64,000 bases of DNA from Clostridia bacterium (GTDB lineage Bacteria > Bacillota > Clostridia > Oscillospirales > CAG-272). Both the position numbers and the translations under genes were made by a program. The notes below the pieces were generated by a model, which was given only the letters and a program-made list of their open reading frames with translations, ran no database searches and was not told the DNA's origin. This document shows, in pieces, positions 8,707 through 15,926 of the stretch. The DNA lies in assembly GCA_017472695.1 (NCBI GenBank), contig JAFUOQ010000003.1, positions 45,364-109,363 on the forward strand. The letters are read 5' to 3'. The number at the start of each line of letters is the position of its first letter. Positions within the stretch are counted from its first letter, which is position 1.

Positions 8707-8990
8707 TGAAATTTGTTCGCATACCACTTGCCGTCGGGGTTATATACAGCTCCGACGGCAATTTCAAGCCTAAAACTATTTCGGTAAATGGTCAAATCTT
8801 CTCTATTGATAGGGTTTTATATAAAAAGAACTATTGCCCTAAAAGTGTGCCTGCCATTGCTCCAATTGAGTTTACAGTTATGGTTGAGGGTGAAATAAAA
8901 AGGATATATTTTGAGCAGGATACCGGAAAATGGTTTTCTGTAAAAAAGGTTTTAAAGAGTAATGAAGGACAGAGTAATTTTACACAGTGA
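8706..8990 (+). CDS. Small protein of unknown function in the SOS cassette
   Basis: A 94-residue soluble protein that begins inside the lexA stop codon and runs 29 bases into the polymerase gene, so all three genes are translationally coupled. No signal peptide or membrane segment is seen. The pattern (VNGQIFSIDRVLYKK, then FTVMVEGEIKRIYFEQDT, then GKWFSVKKV) suggests a small beta-rich fold. It is loosely reminiscent of DUF6504-type proteins found beside ImuB-like polymerases in actinobacteria, but I am not confident of that. Its position suggests an accessory role for the Y-family polymerase (inference). Confidence 0.65.
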   Translation: MKFVRIPLAVGVIYSSDGNFKPKTISVNGQIFSIDRVLYKKNYCPKSVPAIAPIEFTVMVEGEIKRIYFEQDTGKWFSVKKVLKSNEGQSNFTQ

Positions 8991-10194
8991 TGCCAACTGT
9001 TTTTATGCCTCTTGCGAAATGGTTTTAAATCCAGAATTGCGAGACAAGGCAGTTGCCGTTGGTGGGAACGAGGAGGAAAGGCACGGAATTATTCTTGCAA
9101 AGAGCGAAAAGGCAAAGCAAGCAGGGGTAACAACTGGCATGCCTCTTTGGGAAGCCAAGCAAAAGTGCAAGGATTTAATAATCGTACCACCTCGATTTGA
9201 ATATTATTCAAAATTTTCAAAGCTACTGCACAAAATTTACGAGCGCTATACCGACTATATTGAGCCATTTGGTCTTGACGAGTGCTGGCTAGATGTTACC
9301 GATTGCAATACCGACGGATATTTAATTGCAGAGGAAATAAGAAAAACGGTAAAAGAGGAGCTAGGCTTGACTGTTAGCATAGGTGTTTCCTTTAACAAGG
9401 TTTTTGCAAAGCTAGGCTCGGACCTTAAAAAGCCAGATGCTGTGACGGTTATCACGCGTGAGAATTTTAAGGAAAAGGTGTGGTCCTTGCCTGTTTCAGA
9501 CCTACTTTATTGTGGCAGGCAAACAAGCCGTACCTTGGGTAATGTAGGCATACGCACAATAGGCACTTTAGCGCAAGCACCAGAGGAATATTTGACAAGG
9601 AAGCTCGGCAAAAACGGACACTCTCTTTGGCTTTTTGCCAATGGGCTAGACGACTCTCGTGTTGCACACAAGGACCACTACACTCCGCCTAAAAGCGTTG
9701 GGCATGGGGTTACCTGTGTTGAAAATTTGGAAAATATTGACGAAGCCTCAAAGGTTATTGTTTCTCTATCTCTTGATATTGGTTACAAGCTACGCAAGGA
9801 GGGCTTATATGCAGGAGGGGTTAGCCTTGTGGTTAAGGACGAGGGCTTCACCCACTATTCCTATCAAACAAAATTTGACTTTACAACTCAAGACGAGAGC
9901 GTTTTATCAAAAAATGCTATTCTTTTGCTAAAGGAAAATTATCCGTGGAATTATAAAGTCCGCGCGCTTACAGTTACTGCCATATCAATAGAAACAACAG
10001 ACACCCCTGTTCAAGCAGATATGTTTTTCGATTACGAAAAGGACGAAAAGAAAAAGAGATTAAGCTCGGTTATTGACAACATAAAGGACACATATGGAAA
10101 ATCCTCGGTTTTACCTGCGACTGTGCTTGACGAAAAGAAAATGCCAAAAAACAGACAAGCAGATACCGTTCTCCCAGGTATGATGCACAAATAA
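8962..10194 (+). CDS. dinB: Y-family (DinB/UmuC-like) translesion DNA polymerase
   Basis: A 410-residue error-prone polymerase that copies damaged templates. Catalytic acidic residues are D10 (LHSDANCFYASCE), and D106-E107 (FGLDECWLD). The helix-hairpin-helix region and the little-finger domain follow. A probable beta-clamp binding motif QADMF starts at residue 351. Length agrees with Pol IV/UmuC-type enzymes. The start ATG lies inside the upstream small gene, with a weak AAAGAG site, so expression probably depends on upstream translation. Being last in the LexA-controlled cassette makes damage induction likely. Confidence 0.9.
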   Translation: MKDRVILHSDANCFYASCEMVLNPELRDKAVAVGGNEEERHGIILAKSEKAKQAGVTTGMPLWEAKQKCKDLIIVPPRFEYYSKFSKLLHKIYERYTDYIEPFGLDECWLDVTDCNTDGYLIAEEIRKTVKEELGLTVSIGVSFNKVFAKLGSDLKKPDAVTVITRENFKEKVWSLPVSDLLYCGRQTSRTLGNVGIRTIGTLAQAPEEYLTRKLGKNGHSLWLFANGLDDSRVAHKDHYTPPKSVGHGVTCVENLENIDEASKVIVSLSLDIGYKLRKEGLYAGGVSLVVKDEGFTHYSYQTKFDFTTQDESVLSKNAILLLKENYPWNYKVRALTVTAISIETTDTPVQADMFFDYEKDEKKKRLSSVIDNIKDTYGKSSVLPATVLDEKKMPKNRQADTVLPGMMHK

Positions 10195-10261
10195 AACCAT
10201 TAACTGAAATTGATAGAAATCGGTTAGACTCTATTTTTAAGCCAATAATTAGGAGATTTAT

Positions 10262-10942
10262 ATGGAAATAAAAGAAATAGGATATTTAAAGACACTCTTC
10301 CCTACAAAATTTGGCGCTCCACGTCAAAGTGGAGTATCAAAAAGCTCACCTGCCACCTTGATTTTTAATGAGGAGTTTCGCTCGCCCGAATCACTTGTTG
10401 GTTTGGATAAATACTCTCACGTATGGGTGATTTGGGGATTTTCCGAGGCAAAACATGAAAAATTCTCTCCTACTGTGCGCCCACCACGGCTAGGCGGTAA
10501 CACAAGGGTTGGTGTTTTTGCATCTCGCTCACCATTCCGTCCAAACTCACTTGCTTTATCTGTTTTAAAGCTTGAGGGCATTGAGAAAACCGAAAAATAC
10601 GGATACATATTGAAGCTTTCCGGAGCTGATATGATGGACAACTCTCCTGTTTATGATATAAAGCCATATCTTCCATTTGCAGACTCAATCCCCGATGCTA
10701 TTGGGGGCTTCACAGAGAAGCTTGAAGATTTTATTTTAGAGGTTAGTATCCCAGACGAAATTAAGTCTCTTCTCTCAACCGAGCTTTATGATTGCCTGGT
10801 TGAGGTATTAAAAAATGACCCTCGCCCATCATACATTGATGCTCCAGATAGAGTTTTTGGATTTTTCTACGATGCATATGAGGTAAAATTCAAAGTTGAT
10901 GGCAAGCAGCTCACCGTTATTTCTTGTGAGAAAATTAAATAA
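10262..10942 (+). CDS. trmO: TrmO (TsaA/YaeB family) tRNA t6A37 N6-methyltransferase
   Basis: A 226-residue protein with the TsaA beta-barrel. Characteristic motifs are FGAPRQSG near residue 18, SHVWVIWGF, and the strongly conserved RPPRLGGNTRVGVFASRSPFRPNSLALS stretch around residues 75-100 (described here by its ends, R75 and S100). TrmO uses S-adenosylmethionine to methylate threonylcarbamoyl-adenosine 37 in tRNA-Thr. The C-terminal part with DPRPSYID and FGFFYDAYEVKF is the usual second domain. It is a single gene ended by a strong terminator. Confidence 0.88.
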   Translation: MEIKEIGYLKTLFPTKFGAPRQSGVSKSSPATLIFNEEFRSPESLVGLDKYSHVWVIWGFSEAKHEKFSPTVRPPRLGGNTRVGVFASRSPFRPNSLALSVLKLEGIEKTEKYGYILKLSGADMMDNSPVYDIKPYLPFADSIPDAIGGFTEKLEDFILEVSIPDEIKSLLSTELYDCLVEVLKNDPRPSYIDAPDRVFGFFYDAYEVKFKVDGKQLTVISCEKIK

Positions 10943-10961
10943 TTTTCTGTTAAACAAACAT

Positions 10962-10993
10962 AAAAACCCAACCACGTGGTTGGGTTTTTGTTT
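10962..10993 (+). terminator. Bidirectional intrinsic terminator between trmO and the opp operon
   Basis: A 28-base perfect palindrome built from AAAAACCCAACCAC and its complement, with T runs on both strands. It can end trmO on the plus strand and the long minus-strand opp operon. Confidence 0.9.
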
Positions 10994-11009
10994 TATTTAA
11001 TTGTGACCA

Positions 11010-11285
11010 TCACTGAAAGTAATATTCAAAGCCACCTAAAAATACAAACGCCAAGAAAAAGATTACAGTTATTACGCCGAGTGTTATAAACATAGGCACA
11101 AGCATACTTCTAACTGCCGCCCAATAGGTATTCCACTTATCCTTTGCGGTTGATGGCGGGCGCACAAAGTTTTTATCGTCAGTCTTGAAGCCTGAATTTT
11201 TACGAAAAGCTGACATATCTGCAATAGTTCTGCCATCGTCGATATATTTCACCTTTTCATTTTTCTTTTTCTTTTTATCGCTCAT
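11010..11285 (-). CDS. Small single-pass membrane protein at the end of the opp operon
   Basis: A 91-residue protein. The N-terminal half is charged and lysine rich (MSDKKKKKNEKVKYIDDGR), and one long hydrophobic helix occupies about residues 62-84. It follows oppF by ten bases and precedes the operon terminator, so it is cotranscribed with the peptide transporter. I do not recognise a family. It could be an accessory of the transporter complex, but nothing in the sequence proves it. Confidence 0.65.
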   Translation of the reverse strand: MSDKKKKKNEKVKYIDDGRTIADMSAFRKNSGFKTDDKNFVRPPSTAKDKWNTYWAAVRSMLVPMFITLGVITVIFFLAFVFLGGFEYYFQ

Positions 11286-11295
11286 ATTTTACCTC

Positions 11296-12423
11296 TTAAA
11301 TAAGATGACAAGCAGCAAAGTGCCCGTTTTCATATTCCTTGTATTCAGGAACTACATGCTTACATATTTCCTTGGCGTATGGGCAACGAGTATGGAAGCG
11401 ACAGCCCTTTGGTGGGTTCGCAGGGGATGGAATATCGCCCTTCAATACCATACGATTCATCTTCACATCGGGATTCGGATTAGGAATAGCCGAGAAAAGT
11501 GCCTTTGTATAAGGATGTAGTGGGTTAGCAAAAATGTCATCCTTGCTACCGAACTCCATCATTGCGCCAAGATACATAACTCCGATTTTATCAGAAATAA
11601 ACTTTACAACTGAAAGGTCGTGGGAAATGAAGAGATATGTAAGTCCCATCGACTCCTGTAAGCTCTTTAGAAGGTTGATTATCTGCGCTTGGATTGATAC
11701 GTCAAGAGCTGAAACTGGCTCGTCACAAACAACAAGCTTAGGGTTTACTGAAAGTGCTCTTGCTATACAAATTCTTTGACGCTGACCGCCTGAAAATTCG
11801 TGTGGGTATCTTTCATAGTAATAATCACGAAGTCCGCACTTATCCATAAGCTCAAGCACGTATTCCTTTCTTTGTGACTTTGGTACTATGTTATGAACCT
11901 CAACAGGCTCTGAAAGAATACCTCCGACAGTTGAACGTGGTGGCAAGGATGAATATGGGTCTTGGAAAATTATTTGCATTTGACGGCGAATCTCGCGCAT
12001 TTGTGAGGATTTATAATTTGTTATGTCCTTACCATCAAAAATAATTTGTCCACCATTTGACGGGTGAAGCTTCAAAATAGTTCTACCCATTGTAGTCTTT
12101 CCACAGCCAGACTCACCAACAATACCAAGAGTTTCTCCCTTTTTTAGGGTAAACGAAACATCATCAACTGCTATAAGCTCTTGCAAAACCTTACCGGTTA
12201 AGGATTTCTTAATTGGGAAGCTTTTGCGTAGGTGTCTTACCTCTAAAAGTGCATCAGGGTCAAATGGCTTTGATTTATCAGCCTCAATTTGAGCCTTACG
12301 CTTTGCCAAGAATTTTTCCTGCTCATATGCATCATCATATACCGTTGTTTCATTTTCACAAGGAGCTTTTACAGCATCTGGAACTACTGCTTCTTCCAAA
12401 TTGGTTATTTGTTCATTAGCCAT
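11296..12423 (-). CDS. oppF: Oligopeptide ABC transporter ATP-binding protein OppF
   Basis: A 375-residue ATPase of the dipeptide/oligopeptide importer family. Walker A is GESGCGKTT, the signature motif FSGGQRQR, and Walker B LVVCDEP. The C-terminal oligo_HPY region (AIPNPNP, then GCRFHTRCPYA with Cys residues) is typical of OppF/OppD and can hold an Fe-S cluster. An N-terminal extension of about 50 charged residues precedes the ABC domain. Its first 19 bases overlap the end of oppD, showing coupling. OppD and OppF together energise peptide import. Confidence 0.93.
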   Translation of the reverse strand: MANEQITNLEEAVVPDAVKAPCENETTVYDDAYEQEKFLAKRKAQIEADKSKPFDPDALLEVRHLRKSFPIKKSLTGKVLQELIAVDDVSFTLKKGETLGIVGESGCGKTTMGRTILKLHPSNGGQIIFDGKDITNYKSSQMREIRRQMQIIFQDPYSSLPPRSTVGGILSEPVEVHNIVPKSQRKEYVLELMDKCGLRDYYYERYPHEFSGGQRQRICIARALSVNPKLVVCDEPVSALDVSIQAQIINLLKSLQESMGLTYLFISHDLSVVKFISDKIGVMYLGAMMEFGSKDDIFANPLHPYTKALFSAIPNPNPDVKMNRMVLKGDIPSPANPPKGCRFHTRCPYAKEICKHVVPEYKEYENGHFAACHLI

Positions 12424-13658
12424 TTGTCATTCTCCTTATTCATATCTTCGTATAAGTGACAGGCAACAAAGTGTGTTTCGCTTACCTGTCTCATTTTTGG
12501 ATAAAGTCCTGAGCAGCCCTTTACGCACTCACTGCATCTTTCCTTGAAGTAGCAGTGATTTGGCATATTGATTGGGTTAGGAACGTTACCTGGTATATTA
12601 AACAATTCGTCGGTATTTGATTCAAGCGTAGGCTTAGATTTTTGAAGTCCCTTTGTGTATGGGTGCAAGGGATTATGAAAAATCTCCTTTACTGTACCCT
12701 TTTCAATAACTCTACCTGCGTACATAACAACCACGTAGTCTGCCATTTCAGCAATAATACCGAGGTCGTGAGTGATAAGAAGGATTGAGCCATCAATTTT
12801 TGTTTTTAAATCGCGCAAAAGGTCAAGGATCTGTGCTTGAATAGTAACGTCGAGCGCTGTTGTTGGCTCATCCGCGATAATTAAACGTGGGTTACATGCG
12901 AGTGCCATTGAAATCATAACACGCTGACGCATACCACCAGACAGTTCGTGTGGATATGATTTGTATACGCGCTCTGGCATTGCAATACCAACAAGCTCAA
13001 GCATTTCAAGGGATTTAGCCTTTGCCTCCTCCTTTGTAGCGCCTGGCACGTGAATAAATGTAACCTCATCAAGCTGTTGTCCTATTGTAAAAATAGGGTT
13101 AAGCGATGTCATTGGCTCTTGGAAAATCATAGCTATTTGCTTTCCACGAACACGATGTATCTCGCGAATAGGCATTCTAGCAATATCGTAAACCTTTTCC
13201 TCTGTTTTTGTTTCCTTGGAAATTACCTGTCCTAGCTCATTCTTTACAGGGAAACTGATAGGCTTTCCGTTCTTACCTCTTACATAGTCCTTTGCGGCAA
13301 ATCTGATACTACCAGAATAGATTTGTCCTGTTGGACCTTGTAAAAGACGCATAATTGACATACTGGTTACACTCTTACCACAACCAGACTCACCAACTAC
13401 ACCAACGGTTTTGTTCTTTGGAATATCGAATGAAACGCCATTTACTGCCTTTACAACGCCTTGGTCAGTAAAGAAGTATGTGTTTAAGTCCTCTATTTCC
13501 AAAATATTAGATGGATCTCTCATTTCGGAGAGAAACTCACTCTCGTCTGCTTTACGATTCTTATAGTTTTCCAAAACGCGCATGGTTTTGGCGTTTTCTT
13601 TTGCAATTTTTCTAATTTCCTTGCCAGTTAGGTAAGATTTTGTTTTCTTTTCAGCCAT
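12405..13658 (-). CDS. oppD: Oligopeptide ABC transporter ATP-binding protein OppD
   Basis: A 417-residue ABC ATPase. Walker A is GESGCGKSV, signature LSGGMRQR, Walker B LIIADEP. It ends with the oligo_HPY cysteine region (CYFKERCSECVKGC). It carries a longer N-terminus (about 50 residues) and an insertion after the Walker A region (RFAAKDYVRGKNGKPI) compared with standard OppD of about 330-350 residues. It sits between oppC (5-base gap) and oppF (19-base overlap). Confidence 0.93.
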   Translation of the reverse strand: MAEKKTKSYLTGKEIRKIAKENAKTMRVLENYKNRKADESEFLSEMRDPSNILEIEDLNTYFFTDQGVVKAVNGVSFDIPKNKTVGVVGESGCGKSVTSMSIMRLLQGPTGQIYSGSIRFAAKDYVRGKNGKPISFPVKNELGQVISKETKTEEKVYDIARMPIREIHRVRGKQIAMIFQEPMTSLNPIFTIGQQLDEVTFIHVPGATKEEAKAKSLEMLELVGIAMPERVYKSYPHELSGGMRQRVMISMALACNPRLIIADEPTTALDVTIQAQILDLLRDLKTKIDGSILLITHDLGIIAEMADYVVVMYAGRVIEKGTVKEIFHNPLHPYTKGLQKSKPTLESNTDELFNIPGNVPNPINMPNHCYFKERCSECVKGCSGLYPKMRQVSETHFVACHLYEDMNKENDKWLMNK

Positions 13659-13663
13659 TTCTC

Positions 13664-14836
13664 TTACCTCCTAGATTTTGGGTCAAGCGCATCGCGCAAG
13701 CCGTCACCGACAAAGTTGAAGCCAAGCACCGCAATAACGATACAAAGACCAGCTGGCACCCAAATCAAAGGATTAGCCATGGCAATTTCAAAGCCATTTT
13801 GCTCCTCGAATAGGTTCAGTATCGTACCCCACGCAGTATTTGGTGCTTTTACACCAAAGCCGAGGTATGAAAGTGTTGACTCATAAATAATCATTGAGCC
13901 AAGACCAAGTGTCATTTGTACGATAAGCTGTGGCATTACGTTTGGAATTAAGTGCTTAAATATCTTACGGAAGGTTGAATAACCCATAGCCTCGGCAGCT
14001 ACCATATATTCCTGCTCACGAAGTGAGAGGATTTGTCCTCTAACTAGACGAGCTGTGCCTGGCCATGAAATACAGGAGATAAATATCATTAGGAAGTAAA
14101 TTCTTGATTCGCCACTAATAAAGAAGTATCCCTTACTAATCCAACCATTTAGAAGCACACCGACAATCAAAAGGATTGGAATACCTGGTAGACACATCAA
14201 AATATCACAAATTCTCATTATGATGTTATCAATAACTCCGCCAAAGTATCCAGCCAAGCCTCCTGCAATTACACCAAGAACAGTGATAATAAATACCGCC
14301 AAGAAGCTTACTATAAGTGAAACTCGTCCACCATACATAAGTCTTGAAAGCACGTCATAGCCTGACTTATCAGTTCCTAATGGGTGAAGCTTTGATGGCT
14401 TTGCTAAAACATTATCCTTCTCATATTTTTCAAGAGTTTGATAAACTGTGTACTCTTTTCCGTTTACGGTATAGGTATATTCACTAGTTGTTTGCTCCCA
14501 TCTACCGCTTTCGTCCTTTTCGTCCTGTTGCCAGCCATTGCCGTCAAGACCTGGAACTACTGCGTGATAGATAAATGGTCCAACAAACGAGAACAAGAAT
14601 AGTCCTATTATCATAACAAGACCTACAACGCTGAGCTTTGAACGGAAGAAACGGCGAATAACCATTCTTGTTGGTGACATAAGCTTTAGGTTCTTGTCTA
14701 GAGGTACTTCCTCCTCAAAGGAAGCTTTTTCCCTTGGATTTTCTACCCTTACCTCTTCTAGCTCTGTGTAAAAGCATTGATTTGCATCAGTTTTGTGTGC
14801 AGTTAAATATACAGTATTCTTTGTTGTCTTTTTCAT
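13664..14836 (-). CDS. oppC: Oligopeptide ABC transporter permease OppC
   Basis: A 390-residue permease with the OppC pattern: a cytoplasmic N-terminus of about 75 residues, one membrane segment (VVGLVMIIGLFLFSFVGPFI), a periplasm-facing loop, then the BPD_transp_1 core. The EAA loop is visible as YMVAAEAMGYSTFRKIFKHLIPN. The first loop is enlarged and contains a short YTVNGKEYTVYQTLEKY segment, longer than usual OppC (about 300 residues). It forms the translocation channel with OppB. It is followed by oppD after 5 bases. Confidence 0.93.
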   Translation of the reverse strand: MKKTTKNTVYLTAHKTDANQCFYTELEEVRVENPREKASFEEEVPLDKNLKLMSPTRMVIRRFFRSKLSVVGLVMIIGLFLFSFVGPFIYHAVVPGLDGNGWQQDEKDESGRWEQTTSEYTYTVNGKEYTVYQTLEKYEKDNVLAKPSKLHPLGTDKSGYDVLSRLMYGGRVSLIVSFLAVFIITVLGVIAGGLAGYFGGVIDNIIMRICDILMCLPGIPILLIVGVLLNGWISKGYFFISGESRIYFLMIFISCISWPGTARLVRGQILSLREQEYMVAAEAMGYSTFRKIFKHLIPNVMPQLIVQMTLGLGSMIIYESTLSYLGFGVKAPNTAWGTILNLFEEQNGFEIAMANPLIWVPAGLCIVIAVLGFNFVGDGLRDALDPKSRR

Positions 14837-14850
14837 TTTATCTGCACCCC

Positions 14851-15912
14851 CTACTTCAGCTTTACTCGTGGGTCAACAATTGCGTACATAATATCAGACA
14901 TAAGTATTCCTATTACACTCAATGTAGCAAGGAACATATTATATCCCATAATGAACGGAATGTCACCGTTATTTGTTAAGTTAAGAGCAGTTGTACCAAT
15001 ACCATCAAGACCGAAAATCTTTTCTGTGATGATAGCGCCCGAGAATAGCGCAGGTATTAGTCCTGCAAGTGTCGTTACAAGTGGGATTAATGTATTTCTA
15101 AAGGCGTGCTTGTATATTACCTTACTTTCCTTTAGTCCCTTTGCTCTGGCTGTACGAATATAGTCAGAGTTTAGAACCTCAAGCATATTGGTTCTTGTCA
15201 TTCTCATTCTTCCACCAAGGCTCAAAATAGTTATGGTGAAGATTGGCAAAATGTAATATTTTAGGTTGCCTAAAATACCCATAATACCCGTTGCACTTTG
15301 CGATGCGTCAGTTGTACCAGAAACAGGGAAAACAAGGAAGCGACTAAAGAATTCATAGGCTGACGAGCCCTCGGTGAATATTTTAGCCAAAATGCTTTCC
15401 ATAAGTCCACCATCACCAAATCCAGCCTTAAAGATGTTGGCAAAGAAGAAGGATGGAAGTGAAATACCTACCATTACAAGAACTGTAATGAAGTAATCTC
15501 TGAATGAATACTGGTGAGTTGCAGCTGTAATTCCTAGAGGAATTGCAATCAAGAACTCAAATATAGTCGCAATTAAAGCAACGATGAATGACACTGGTAA
15601 GCCTTGGAGAATTACCTGTGAAACCGGTTGATTATTAAGCTTGAATGAACGACCGAGAGTGATAAAGCCATTCTCAAATTCAAACAAGTTACCGAGCCAC
15701 TCGAAATAGCCCTTTACAATTCCCCAAAAGCTATTATCGCCAATGCCGAGCTGCTCACGGATTTTATCAAGAGTTTCTGGCTCTGAATTCATACCCGCGT
15801 TAGCAGCAACGAAGTCTACCGGCATTAAACGTACCAAAAAGTAAATGATAAGGGATACAGCTACTAATATAAGAACAGATAATCCTACTCTTTTTAGTAT
15901 ATATTTTAACAT
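14851..15912 (-). CDS. oppB: Oligopeptide ABC transporter permease OppB
   Basis: A 353-residue permease with an N-terminal membrane helix (YILKRVGLSVLILVAVSLII), the OppB-type first loop with PGxx-like features, and the BPD_transp_1 domain. The EAA loop reads DYIRTARAKGLKESKVIYKH. It pairs with OppC. The ATG lies 14 bases after the oppA stop, in the same operon. Confidence 0.93.
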   Translation of the reverse strand: MLKYILKRVGLSVLILVAVSLIIYFLVRLMPVDFVAANAGMNSEPETLDKIREQLGIGDNSFWGIVKGYFEWLGNLFEFENGFITLGRSFKLNNQPVSQVILQGLPVSFIVALIATIFEFLIAIPLGITAATHQYSFRDYFITVLVMVGISLPSFFFANIFKAGFGDGGLMESILAKIFTEGSSAYEFFSRFLVFPVSGTTDASQSATGIMGILGNLKYYILPIFTITILSLGGRMRMTRTNMLEVLNSDYIRTARAKGLKESKVIYKHAFRNTLIPLVTTLAGLIPALFSGAIITEKIFGLDGIGTTALNLTNNGDIPFIMGYNMFLATLSVIGILMSDIMYAIVDPRVKLK

Positions 15913-15926
15913 TGTATCACTCCAAA

